Shown: positions 1 to 13,293 of the stretch, piece by piece
Layout of the letters: every line of letters starts with the position of its first letter
Position numbering within the stretch: the stretch's first letter is position 1
From: Microthyrium microscopicum
Lineage: Eukaryota > Ascomycota > Dothideomycetes > Microthyriales > Microthyriaceae
Reading direction: 5' to 3'
Assembly (NCBI GenBank): GCA_010405405.1
Contig: MU004233.1
Location: 2,389,882 to 2,453,881 of the forward strand
Length of the DNA: 64,000 bases
Translations under genes and position numbers: made by a program
Notes under the pieces: generated by a model
Databases searched by the model: none
Told to the model about the DNA's origin: nothing
The model's input: only the letters and a program-made list of their open reading frames with translations

Positions 1-3000
1 TATAGTTACTTTCTTAAAGCTATAGTATTATATAAGTTATTTATTAATAATATTAATTTAATTACTAGTATTTAAAAGAATATTTATAGATTAGTCTTCT
101 ATAGTAAAAGGAAAGTTAGCTATTATTTAAATCTATATTTTTATAATCTATTCTAGTATTATAAAGATAGAGTTCTTAATTTCTATAATACTTATTCTTT
201 TTTTAGATTAGTTTTAGATTTTAATAAGAAAGAAATAGTATTTAGGTTTTTTCTTTAGCCTTTATATTTTAAGAATTCTTTTTACTTTTAAGTAGCTTAA
301 GGGCCTCTTAGAAGCTTATTATACTTATTTATATAATATCTAAATAGATTATAATTATAATAAGTAATTTCTTTATATATCTTATTATTTTTTTTAGGCT
401 TTATACTTATTAATAAGTAAGTTAATAGTATATACCTTATATAATTTTTGTATTCCTATTATTTACCTTAGCTACCTTATAAATTATAATTTAATTAAGA
501 GGATTAAGAATTAATATTACTTAATAAGTCTTCTTATAAGTACTTATAAATAATCTACTAAAAGCGTTTAGTAGTATTAACTATATTAGGTTTAGTAGTT
601 AGAATATACTTTATTAATTTAATCTATTTTTATAGTTTTAGGATTAACTTAATAAAGAATTTTAAATATTATTTATTTTCTTTATAAATTATATTAATAC
701 TAAGTTAGGTTTCTAATAAGTCTAAGTAGGTATTAAACTTTATAAGAGTCTAAGTAAAGTACTACTTAGCTTCTTTAAGTTTCTTAGTAACTAAAAGTTT
801 AGCTATAGTAGAGTAAGTATATTAATATTAAAGCTATTCTATAAATTTTTCTTAAGTCTAAGTTAGTAGCTTAATCTTCTTCTTCTTTAGGTTTTATTAA
901 GTTTATAGGTTAAGACTTATAAACTAGTTAACTTATTTAATATAGCTCTCTTATATAGTAAATTAAGAGGATATTAAATAGAAAACGTTTTTTATACTTA
1001 TAGTCTAGTTAATAAGTTTTTATTAAGTTTTATATTAAAGAACTATAAGGTTAGTAAGTTTTAGTTCTTTTAGTTAAAAAAGAGAAGAAGGATTCTATTA
1101 TAAAGTTTATAATAAGGCTATAATCTTATTATAAAGCTATTATATCTTAGCTATATATATCTATTCTTATTTATTAATTTAAGCTATTACTATATAAAGG
1201 GTAGCTAAAGTAGCTTCTAAGTCTATTAGTAGTAGTAAGCTATTATATTAACTTAAATTATTATCTAAGTTATTATTTAAGTTATTATCTAAGTCTTTAT
1301 CTTTATCTTTATCTTTATTTTAGCCTTTATTAGAGTTTTTTATATTCCTTATTATTATAAGGATTTATTAGGCTTACTACTATATAGTACGTTAAGAAGT
1401 ATTAGAATTATAAAGGATAGTTTAAAGTAAGAGAAATAGATTCTAAGAACTAGTATTAAGATAAGACTAATACTTAATTTTCTAAGAGATTAAGTCTACT
1501 TCTTTACTTATACTCCTCTCTATTTCCTTTTTAGTAAGGTTATTTCTCCTTCTTATCCTTAGCTCTATTTTAGTTTCGTCTTATTATAGTAGAGAGTAGA
1601 TATTATTTATATTAATCTAGTAATTTACTAGTAAAGAGCCTTCCTATAGCGTATTATAAGAGTAGAGTAAGTAAGGAGGTAGTAGGATACCTATACCTCT
1701 ATAGTAAGTCTATAGAGGTCTATAATAATATAGAGAAGTATTAGAATTATAAAGGATAGTTTAAAGTAAGAGAAATAGATTTTAAGAACTAGTATTAAAA
1801 TAAGACTAATATTTAATCTCTTTAGAGATTAAGTCTACTCCTTTACTTATACTTTTCTCTATCTTCTTTTTAATAAAGCTACTTCTTTTTCTTATCCTTA
1901 GCTCTATTTAGCTTTGTCTTATTATAGTAAAGAGTAGGCACTATCTATATTAATCTAGTAGTTTACTAGTAAAAAGCTTTCTTATAGCGTACTATAAGAG
2001 TAAAGAAAGTAAGGAGGTAGTAAGATGCCTATACCTCTATAGTAAGTCTATAAGGGTCTATAATAGAGAATTAGAACCCTAAAGACGATTAATATTCTCT
2101 TTCTTATACTTTATTATCTTCTTTAGAATCGTAGGTTTAGTTTAAATAGCTTTTTTAGTAATTCCTATACTATAAGATATAGTTAGGAAGCGCACAAGAA
2201 CATAATCTCACTATACTAGAGATAATACATCTTAAATGACTAACTTATTAGTCTCCTCCTAGGGCTATTTATTATTCTTCTTATTATAAGAAGCGTACTC
2301 TTTAGGGTATTCTTTCTAATTAGTATAAGCAGTACCTACTATAGTAATTCTATACCACTATAAGGCGCTAAACAGGCGTATAGATATAAAGAAGTTATTA
2401 CAAAAGACGATAAAGTTCTTATACTAAAAGGGAAGAGATAAGTATAATTAGATTACCGCTTAAGCCGTAGGGCTTAATTCAGTAAAGAAGGTAGGTATAT
2501 CTCTAGATAGACTCTAGCTTAACCTATAGGCAGGAATATTAATATTCTCTCTAGTTAATTAAGGAGATCTAGAGCGTATAATATAAAGCAGATCGTAGAC
2601 GTATTTATAATTATATAAAGCAAGTATTTTAAACCCTTTTAGGATTAGTTTGCCCTTAATATAAATCGTGTCGCCTAATCTACCCGTGTATTTTACTATT
2701 ATCTTATTAATTAAGATATAGCTAAAGGGCGTAATATAAATCTTAAAGCAAGCTTATAAAATTAAAGATAATAGCTTAATTTTAGTAAAAACAAGCTCTC
2801 TTTAATAAATCTAGGACGGTATAGGCAATAGTAAGGTTATTAAAGAGGTTAGAGTAATATCTATAATAGAAATAGGACTAACGTAAAGATATCTTTTAAT
2901 ATACTAGAACTCTACCTAAGATAGAAACTATTAAATAGAGTAATATAAATTATTACTATCTTTAAGCTATAAATCCTTAACTCTAGTAATCCTATAGGTA

Positions 3001-3880
3001 CCTATATAAATATAAATTCTATAGAATATCTTAATCTAACCTATAATAATAAGTATTTAAAGCGTATCTTTAGAGTAATAAAATAATTAGTAATCTAAAA
3101 TATTCTTATAAATAGTTTCGAAGTCTTCTTATATCTAAAATAGACTAAAGAAGAGTAGCGGCATATCGTATCTCGTTATATAGTCGTTAACACTAATAAG
3201 CGTCGAGCGAGCTACTAATAGAGCAATATTAATAGTTCTAGCACCTAATTCTATAGTATTACAAGCAGGAATAGTTACTATTAAATTAATAAAGCTATTA
3301 GGTAGTTTAACTAACATTTTAGTATATTCTAGCAGTAGTATTAGGTAGTAGTACTTACTATTATACCTATAGATTACTAGTTTAGCTCTATTAGCTTTAG
3401 AAAGTTAAATATTAAGAGAATTGTAGTATCCTAGCTCGCCTAAATCTAGTTAGTATTAACGATAGAAGATAGTATCTTAGTTATTAGATAAGACTTCTAG
3501 ATTATATAAATCTTTCTCTTTAGAGTCCAAAAAGGTATCTATCGTATTCTCCTAGTCTTAGGCTTTAACCTCGTAGTCTCTATCTTCTAATTAGTCTTTA
3601 GACTATGTATCTATAATTTTTAGAAGATTTAGTATTTCTTACATAATAGGCTAGTCGTAGAAGTGCAAAGGAAAGATCTAGGCTGTAGGATAGGATCTAG
3701 TAGAATGAGATCTTAAAAAAACGAGGAAATTCGTTACTAAAGTACTATAATACTAAAACTTATCTAAAATATTTAATATTCTATACATAACATCTATAAG
3801 ACAAGACCTATCTAACAAACATAAATTTATATAGGGCAAGATACTAAGGGTTAAGAACTAATTAAAAGACGCCTTAGATT
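1..3880. repeat. AT-rich RIP-mutated repeat relic
   Basis: This stretch is extremely AT-rich and dominated by TA, TTA and TAA steps. In the first 2 kb the dinucleotides CA and TG are almost absent while TA is abundant. That is the direct signature of repeat-induced point mutation, which turns CpA into TpA in duplicated DNA of Pezizomycotina. From about 2.2 kb the bias weakens (CA and TG reappear), and normal composition returns near 3.9 kb. No long reading frame survives. A 60-codon frame on the minus strand near 3.1-3.3 kb shows no motif I recognise. It is most likely a dead transposable element or nested elements, but the family cannot be named from what is left. Confidence 0.85.
1395..2062. 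repeat. Tandem duplication of ~330 bp inside the RIP relic (period 339 bp)
   Basis: Two direct copies start with the same block AGAAGTATTAGAATTATAAA at 1395 and 1734, giving a period of 339 bp. They run in parallel to about 1733 and 2062. The copies differ mainly by C/T and G/A transitions (for example GATTCTAAG against GATTTTAAG), as expected if RIP struck both copies after they arose. It may be an internal repeat of a transposon or a duplicated terminal segment. Confidence 0.8.
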
Positions 3881-4906
3881 TAAAGTTCACAATTCTCTCG
3901 CGACTCCACTAATTAGGCCGCATTAGGTAAGGAACCCGCGCACTACTGCAGTGTCGATTGGTAGTAGAAATAGACGAAGGGATAAGAATTCGAAAGTAAA
4001 CCAAACCTGGATTTGAATGGACCACTAACAATTCGCGACAGCAAGCCGCATACGCCCCAGCCGTTTAGATACTTGTCAGCTCGCTAATGATTTGTTTTAT
4101 TGAACGCCTTCACACTTGTCAAAAAGCTAAGACCTCAAAAAGACCTCAGAGAATCACCCGAACCTCGATTTCCATTCGGAATTTCGGAAACAAGCGTGTT
4201 GCCCGAGCCCCTAAAACGTTTATGCATTATCTCCCGGTGAAGAATCCCCACAAATCAGTGCTTCGGGTTGGCAAGGTTCGATTCGAAACCACTGCATTGC
4301 TGTTACACCTTCCGTCGTGGCTTTCCCCCTCGTCAACCTTCTTCCATCATTTTTCGTTAACAACGATCGCTGAACAGAAGTTGCAGGAATCGATACTTCA
4401 ATACCATGATGAATTATACAGATTAGCGTCTTGAATCGGGCCATCAATATCTTCTGGCACATCTCTATACTTTCGCGAGTTCACCATAGTTGCCCCCAAA
4501 TAGATTAACTGGAACGCATCAACTTCTATTATTGTACTTCCCCAGCAATTGCATCATGCTCCCCTCACGAAATTGACCCATCATCCCGGCAGTGACAGGC
4601 TGTTTAATCTATTCGATATTGGTCTCGCCACCACTTCCCACCCACATGTGTGCCCTGCGCTTGCGCCTGGACACCAGCAAAGCTTTCAAAAGATCTCAAA
4701 CCATTGAGCTATACATCAGCTGTTATTCGGTACTTTGTCGCATCTTCTGCAGCATCTAGAGCAGTCTCTGCCCTGGATACCCTTTAGGCTTTCGCATCGG
4801 CACTTGGAAAGAAAGACTTCTTTCCCACCTGGCTGGACTTGAACACCTAGGACTCCAGGAAACGGAAACGCCATGACTTTTCTTGCTGTCTAAAGCTCAG
4901 GATGAA
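3881..4906. other. Intergenic region between the RIP relic and the protease-like gene
   Basis: Composition returns to normal here. I see no conserved coding frame. The open frames between 4087 and 4462 on both strands overlap each other and resemble no family. The last few hundred bases probably hold the promoter and leader of the gene starting at 4907. Confidence 0.5.
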
Positions 4907-6986
4907 ATGGAGAATATGAAGCTGTTACTTACACTCCTTTCAGTGCTGGCTTACATCTCCAGTACCATTGCGGTAAAACCCACTGTCATATCAGTTACGC
5001 CCGCGCAGAACTGGGAGGGTATAGATGGATCATGGAATACCTTTGCACTTCGAGTTGGGACTCCACCGCAAGTGGTTCGAGTATTGCCTTCGACGAATTC
5101 GCAAGAGACGTGGGTGATAGCTCCCAGAGCTTGCCTCTATGAGGACGACAAAGATGCATGCGCAGAAGCAAGAGGTGGCGTTTTCAACACTAATGCATCG
5201 ACTACCTTCGCGCAACAAGGACTTTACGATCTTGGACTTGAGAAGCAATTGAACTATTCTGGTAATGCCATATTTGGATATGATACTGTCGCGCTTGGAT
5301 ATGCTGGAGAAGGTGGTCCATCTCTCAATCACCAGATTGTTGGTGCTTTGGCTAAAGAGGATTACTGGTTTGGGCATCTTGGATTGCATCCCAAGTCAAC
5401 GAACTTTACAAACGTCACTCAAAATGTTCCGAGCTTTGTGGCTAGTCTTCGGACTGAAGGATTGATCCCCAGCGTCTCGTGGGGATATACCGCTGGAGCT
5501 CCTTACAGTAAGGCATAACTTCATGTCTCTGACGATATCTTGCTAACAGAGACAGGATTCGCGAAAGTTCAGGCCTCATTGAGTCTAGGGGGCTATGACC
5601 GAAACAGGTTTATACCAAACAATATCACGTTTCCCATGGCACCAGACAATGAACGAGACCTACTTGTCTTTGTCAATGGCATCACTGCAGTCAACAACCA
5701 TAATATTCACGATTCACTACTTCCGATACCCATATATGCTTTCATAGATTCCACGATAGCAGAGATATGGCTTCCAGTCGACGCATGTCGCGCATTCGAG
5801 AGCGCATTCGGCCTCTCATACGATCTAGCAACAGGACTTTACTTTGTCTCCGATACACTACATAATGCACTTATCAGTGCCAACCCAAACATCACATTCG
5901 TTTTATCGTCCGCGCCAGGACTACAAACAACTCAAATAACTTTACCATATGCCGCGTTTGATTTAACAGCGAAGGCACCATATCGCGGATTGGCGGCCGA
6001 TCAGCGATACTTTCCCCTTCGAAGGGCAGCAAACGACACTCAATATACTCTAGGCCGGACGTTTCTACAAGAGGCATACATCTCTGTAGATTGGGAGCGC
6101 CAGAACTTCTCAGTATATCAATGCCTGTGGAACCCCAACGCGCCGCAGCTACTCGTACCTATAGCATCCCTTGATGGCCACAAACCGCGAAACAAGAAAC
6201 GACCCAGTCCACTGAGTACGGCTGTTGTAGTTGGCATCGTTTTTGGCGTTGTCATTCTTCTTGGCACAATCATTATATTATCATTTCTACTCTGGCGCAG
6301 CAACCGACGCCGGAAACAAAGAGAAGCAGACGTTCTTGTCAAGGAAAAGAATGACGATGTTGAAGCCCGAGATGATCGTGTCATCGCCAAAGTAGAACTC
6401 GACGCTGGAGATTCGCAGATTCCATCACAATTCCCAATGGAGAAGGGAATGCTAGAAAAAGGCAAGTTTCATGTCTCCAGGGCCTTGAGCTTTTCTTACT
6501 AACATAATATTAGCACCTCTAGTCGAAGCGCCTGACGAGAACGAAGTCTTTGAACTACCTGGCGACCTCCCAGACCACCCCGAAGCAGACGGTCGCGAAC
6601 TCTCAGAAAAAGAAGCCATCCGAGTCCGCGAACACCGCTACAACGGCATCGAGGAACCACCCCTCGAAAATTCCCCCATATCACCCGTCTCTCCCAGCAC
6701 AGGCACCGGTCTTACACGAAATATAACATCCGCCACAGTTGGCATATCACCCATCACACCATCCGATGGCACAAGCAGTCTAGCCTCGCTCAGAGGTGGA
6801 GCAATAAGAGGTGGTCCCTCGAAGAAGCGCATAAAGGCCTCCGACGTCCACATAATAGGCGGCAGTACACGAAGAGCAGGGAGTGCTCATGGGACGCCTG
6901 GAGAAGCATTGGAAGGCGATACTGGGCCAGCACTAACAGATACGCCCGTTGATAGGAAGCGCTTCAGCTTTGAGAGGAAGTTGTAG
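4907..6986 (+). CDS. Membrane-anchored aspartic-protease-like protein with degenerate active site
   Basis: Model join(4907..5507,5550..6461,6514..6986). The first intron has an alternative acceptor at 5555. The second intron (6462-6513) uses a GC-AG donor, GCAAGT, with a TACTAAC branch site. The ATG at 4907 (or 4916) gives a signal peptide ending near SSTIA. The lumenal part has the two-lobed pepsin (A1) layout: WNTFALRVGTPPQ, FGYDTVALGY, ASLSLGGYDRNRF and a second-lobe AFIDSTIAEIWLP. Both catalytic DTG/DSG positions are altered: LPSTNSQETW stands where DTGS is expected and IDSTIAEIW where DTGT is expected. I infer a pseudoprotease. A single transmembrane helix near TAVVVGIVFGVVILLG is followed by a basic stop-transfer stretch (RSNRRRKQRE) and a cytosolic tail of about 220 residues rich in Ser/Pro/acidic residues. 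Possible roles are surface binding or sensing; the function is unknown. Confidence 0.85.
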
Positions 6987-7983
6987 ATGAAGAAGGACGC
7001 ATGGCATGAATTAATTGATATATTTAGCATTTGGTTTTGGTAAGGCATTATTTTATTCCCCAGGTTTGGACGTTGGAAAATGGACTTTTGAGATATACCA
7101 GGTCCATGGTGGTACGTAACATGACAATTTCAAATCAGCATAAACACTGCGGGTATAAATTATTGATATCGTGAATCCTTCTACAGGCTTTGATGGTTTG
7201 CCAATTGACTTGGCTGGAGATAAGGTTCGGAGTGTTTGTAGGCGGTATACAACCCCTGATACAAGCAGATGTATGTAGTAAGATTGAGGCACAGCAACGA
7301 TGGGAACTTCCGTTCAATCGATTTCACCAGGTTCTCATTGGCATTATCCTGAGACTCGAGGCTCAATAATACGACATAACGATAGGAACCTAGATACGAT
7401 CAGAGCGATCATGGTAAGGCAGAACAGCAAAGTGCCAATATTGCAATGGACCCAGGACGGACACTGCATAATGAGGCTGTGACAAGTACTCTCTCGAGCA
7501 AATTGAGTGGTTGGCTACAGTAGGCGCCTATTCCGGGGATTGAAATTTGATGGTGAGAACGAGTACAAGAAGAGAGGGAGGGGCAGAACAGATCCCCCAC
7601 CACCACCAAGCCAGTCAGTCTCCATCCTTTTTACCTCTTCGGGCCTGCCGACATCTCAACCGTCAGCTCTACCGCGACTTGACCGCTCTGTCTATATCAT
7701 CTCGCCTCGTTGTTGCTCTTCTGGCTTACATTATCACCCTATCTTTTCGCAAAATCTGAACCTGCTGCTGGAGCACTTTTGCCTCGTCTTTTCTGTGCCT
7801 CGCCAACCCAATTTCCAAGCAACTTAGCGCGTACGAGGACCGGTGTGTCGTCAGGCGCAAACAATCGCTACTCTCAGCGCTGTGAATATCATCTACTTCC
7901 TATCTAAGCTCACGCGCTGCTGTTGATATATTGCCACCATTTCGAACCGTCCTACATACACTATCCTCGACCTATCTCTAATC
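6987..7983. other. Intergenic region and leader of the MAP kinase gene
   Basis: No credible gene lies here. From about 7580 to 7980 the + strand becomes CT-rich with many short C/T runs. This is typical of fungal promoters and 5' leaders, and it fits the 5' UTR of the kinase that starts at 7984. Confidence 0.5.
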
Positions 7984-9483
<1,500 letters not shown>

Positions 9484-9730
9484 TACAGTCTCGTCCCTAA
9501 CCAGGTCTTTCGATGATTTGCGAGTGTTCACAGAGTAAAATGAATAGCGACGAAATGAGTGTATGTCAATGTATAACCCAAATAAATTCAGGCGTAGTTT
9601 TGGCTAGTTGTGGTTTCTATAGAGCCATATATCGCATATTTGGTCTTCTTTCCAAACCACAATACACTATGTGCTGGCAGTCCGCTCTAACAAAGCTCTC
9701 CCCATGCCATCTCCACCACCAGTTTCTCAC
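9484..9730. other. Convergent 3' region between kinase and SDR
   Basis: This 247-bp gap separates two convergent genes, the MAP kinase on + and the SDR on -. It should hold both 3' UTRs and polyadenylation sites. AT-rich segments such as CAAATAAATTCA near 9580 could serve this. There is no coding signal. Confidence 0.4.
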
Positions 9731-10653
9731 CTATATCTGATCTCCACCATCTAAGAAACAAATTAGCTTCCTTCCCTAATCCGAGCACTCTGCTCAACTT
9801 ACCGATAACAATCAACGTCCCATTCGCATAATCCGCTCGCACAGTATACAAATACGCCTCCGCCACGTCCGCTGGCGTCCCAACAAAACCCACTGGCAAC
9901 TTCTCACCCCTCTCCTTAAACAGTGTCTCCTGCTTTTCCTTACTATGTCCCTGCTTATCCCACAACTCCGTCTTCACAAGTCCAGGCACCACTGTATTCA
10001 CCCTTATCTTCTTGCCCTTCAACTCCGCCGCCAAACCCTTCGTCAGCGCCAATACTCCCCCATTCAACGCACCGCCAATCGAAGCTCCTGCACCAGGACG
10101 GAGCGCGGCGGTGCCGGAGGTTAGAGTCAGCGACCCCCCGTTACGTACAATATCGTACTTCGCCAACGCTATGTTTCCCACATCATTAGTAAACATGATT
10201 GGAGATAAGAGTTCTTACGTACCTTTGCCAGTGACCACACTCCCCCAAAACTTAACCCCAAACAACCGCTTCGCCTCATCCAAATCCGCATCCACCAACG
10301 GTCCACGAATAATATTATCCACCCCACTGAAAACTATATGGTCCAGTGGAGCCAGCTCGCGCAGGAGCGCAGTGAAAGCTGCTTCGTCGCGAACATCGCC
10401 GACACGTCCTTGGACGCTGTTGGAGGGTCCACCGAGGGCGGAGACGGCGGCTTCCACGCGGGGTTTGTTGGATGAGATTATTGTTATGATGGCGCCGGCT
10501 TCGTGGAGGAGGATTGCCGCGCCGTGACCGATTCTGGGGGATGTGTTAGTGAGTGAAGAAGGGAATGGGGTGTGTATGGGAGTGGAGGTACCCGGAGGAG
10601 CCGCCTATGATGGCGATCTTTTGGCCGGCGAGTTTGTTTAGCTGTTTGGCCAT
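9731..10653 (-). CDS. Short-chain dehydrogenase/reductase, atypical active site
   Basis: Model complement(join(9731..9750,9803..10168,10223..10533,10592..10653)), 252 residues, normal for a single-domain SDR. The Rossmann nucleotide-binding motif is GGSSGIGHG, close to the N-terminus. Downstream are the GDVRDEAAF segment, SLTLTSGTAALRP, the helix GGVLALTKGLAAEL and RVNTVVPGLVKTELW. The last exon is only 20 nt and gives the usual C-terminal end (VIDGG). The YxxxK catalytic pair of classical SDRs is not present: the segment after the conserved Ser reads PGAGASIGGALNGG, with no Tyr. It resembles a divergent fungal SDR subgroup without that Tyr. The substrate is unknown and oxidoreductase activity is not certain. 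Confidence 0.88.
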
Positions 10654-11209
10654 TCTTGCTTTAGTGGCTTCTAGGGAGCGATATAGATATCTTGAAATAA
10701 GGTTACCGGCGATTGAAGCAATGAAAACGTAAATAAGGTTCAGTGATGGGCACGATGTTCAAGCTATAGAATGCTATCTTTCAAGAACGCCGCGTCAAAA
10801 CGATCTAGTCAGCTCTTATACTTCAATAATAATATTTTTTGATGATACGCTACTCTTATGCAATATGGCGAACTGGAGCTACACTTATACGAAATCACAA
10901 ATCGAGAAGCCGAGATCGGGATGTCAGAAGCGGGAATAATTACAATAATTCAAGATGAACCACAAACATGTTTTTTGAGTGAAGAATTGGACTATATCCC
11001 CCTTGAACAGTTCACTAGACACTACTGTAGTATTGGAAGCTCAATCGTCGCGCATGCGATTACCATAACTGTATCTCTACAACACTGGTTGGTTGTTACT
11101 ATCACACCATTAAAATTCGCTCGAGAGCAGTATGCTATGCTTTATCCTAATGGCTCTTCGCCCTGTATCTGAAAAGTTCAACCCTAGATTTGTAGCCCAT
11201 GAGGATGAG
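10654..11209. other. Intergenic region, no gene seen
   Basis: About 550 bp lie between the SDR start (on -) and the 3' end of the F-box-like gene. An open frame of 104 codons at 10858-11172 on + has no family resemblance and no leader features. I treat it as chance. Confidence 0.4.
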
Positions 11210-12834
11210 CTAGTTATGAATTACCCGCATTTGAGGGGAATTATATGACAAGCGTTGGTCATGAGATGTCCCCAACAACTCTTCGTGCTCTGACTCCCAG
11301 CCATCATCCAGCCAGGGACACGAGATGGCAACTTGCTCCACAAACTTCTGGCTGAAGCCCATTTTTGCGTCTTGAGGAAGCACGACCTCCAGCTTTTTCA
11401 GAGTCTTCCAGCTAGGCAATAGCGAGAGAAGCATTTCACATGGTGTAATTTCGACTGGGGCAATATCCATGGACATACCATTCGATTGCCTGACATATCG
11501 TAGGTCGTAACTGTCTGTGTCCACAAGCCTAGCATTGGTAGCCACAAAGACAATATGCTCGAGGGCCGAAAGGTCGCAATATTGGTCTAATTCGGCCAAT
11601 AGAATATTTAGTTCTGGGTCGGAGTAGACAAAATTGACCTTAATGGAGAGTCTTGTCAGTGAAGCTCCTCGTAACTGTATATTTGTTCAGTGTTAGCGAT
11701 ATGAAATTCCGTTAGAAGTGACTACCGGTATCCTGCTAAAAAGGAGACTTCTTAGTGGCATAAAGTCCCGATTTATAGCATGCCACTGGAACAACGATGC
11801 TGATGTTAGGTATGAATGAAAACTCACCCTAGGTAGAAATTCTAGGCATTGCCTCATGCTTTTTACCACAAGTCGAAAGTCATTAAGCTGCCTAAGCGGT
11901 AATTCGAAATCGAGGCCATTTCTTGACTGGTGCATGTAGTAGATGTTGAGGGTAAGCACCTCGAGGTTAGAATGCTTCACGACCTCATTTTGTATTTCTT
12001 CAGACGCCGACTCAGTGAAAACAAAACGTTGAAGAGCACCGCCTTTTACAAAATCCAAGATTTGGTTGGATATCTGCGGCGAAAGTTGGAATACAGGGGC
12101 AATGTCGTAAGCTCTTTGGCAAATGAGTATACGAAGCTTCGGCTTCAACCTCTGAAGGATATCAAGTCTATACACATATAGAGCTAGAGATTCAGGGTAT
12201 AGCGTGATTATTTCAAACCTGAGATCTTTTATTCTACTGGAGAAAAAGAGCCTTGCATAGCAGAAGGGATCTTCTGCCAGGGTATCCGAGATCCACAAGC
12301 TTTCTAGCCGAGGGAACCATGATTTTGGTTCCCGAAAGGTAAGCATCTGTGGAATAAGCTGAGCATCTATGTCGTATTTGCTCTCACGTATGGAAAGAGA
12401 CTTGATGCGGTGGGCATAGTAGTCAAACCTCTCACAATCAGCAGATACAATGTCTCGTCTGAACTCCTAAATACACTCACTTAGACTTTATGAGAAAAAT
12501 GTGTTCGGTGTAGGGAACAACTTACAATGATTTGCCCATTATGAATGTTTGGTTTGTTGTACTTGCATCGGACACTGCAAAGACTTGGTGGGAATAGATG
12601 AAATAGCTGAGCTAGTCGTGGCACGAACATCCAAAGCGCATTTAGTGCTGGTTCCAGGAAGTTCTTGGACACCAGGGCAATCTCTAGCAGATATGTTGGC
12701 GGATGTAGAGGTACATACTCGATATCCGGGTGGTGGTCGCCAAACGAGTAAGAAGGCGTAATGTGCTCAACTATCAAGCCACATATCTCGGGCAGTCCCA
12801 GAGCCCGTTGACATGCGCTCATATTGTTCGCCAA
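11210..12834 (-). CDS. F-box/leucine-rich-repeat-like hypothetical protein
   Basis: Model complement(join(11210..11674,11726..11785,11828..12466,12526..12834)), 490 residues. All three introns (51, 42 and 59 bp) are phase 0 and keep the frame. The N-terminus (CQRALGLPEICGLIVEHI, then LLEIALVSKNFLEPALNALW) matches the layout of fungal F-box-like domains: a short LPE-type helix, then a helix with VSK/CKxF and a conserved W. The rest has the spaced hydrophobic strands of leucine-rich proteins, for example RLESLWISD, KDLRFEIITLYPES, LEVLTLNIYY and LKKLEVVLP. Such proteins usually serve as substrate adaptors of SCF ubiquitin ligases. The family is large and fast-evolving in fungi, so the target is unknown. 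Confidence 0.8.
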
Positions 12835-13293
12835 TGGTTTTCGAGGAAAAGCTTGTGAAGACAGATGTCCAATAATTGAAAGCCTTGCATGGAAGTTGGA
12901 GCGCAGTACAGTAGGTTGAGAAAGACTAACTCAAGTTCAACCAATCATGAGTCTGCTCAGCCTTGTCAGCCTTGTCCTTAGACGAGAGTATGAACTTTTT
13001 CCATGATTGTTCTTTCACAATGTTTGAATCTATCCCAAATTATTCCGGTACTTTCTAGCGAGTCCGAAGTACAGCTAGCTTTAGTAACCGCCATAGTTGT
13101 CTTCACAACAGCCAGAATGTAAACTATTCGAGGGCAAGCCCGGCCTCCTTCATCCATGAACTATCGGTGACAAATTGGGAATGAAGTCTCGAGAGACACC
13201 ATGTAAGCTTAAAATCATATAACCAAGTTCATTTTTCCCGATAAGATAGGCTTTGCACCTAGTTACCCGGCCACTTCTGAAGTCTCTCATGCA
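12835..13293. other. Intergenic region, no gene seen
   Basis: About 460 bp between two minus-strand genes. It presumably holds the promoter of the F-box-like gene and the 3' UTR of the DUF3632 gene. No coding or repeat signal is seen. Confidence 0.4.

Noticed and set aside
3990-4090. tRNA-like B-box on the minus strand (TTCAAATCCAGG)
   Set aside because: No acceptor stem or A-box could be matched around it.
4087-4462. Opposing open frames on both strands
   Set aside because: They overlap in antisense, lack domains and sit between a repeat and a promoter.
10858-11172. 104-codon open frame on +
   Set aside because: No motif, no signal peptide, no splice context; likely chance.
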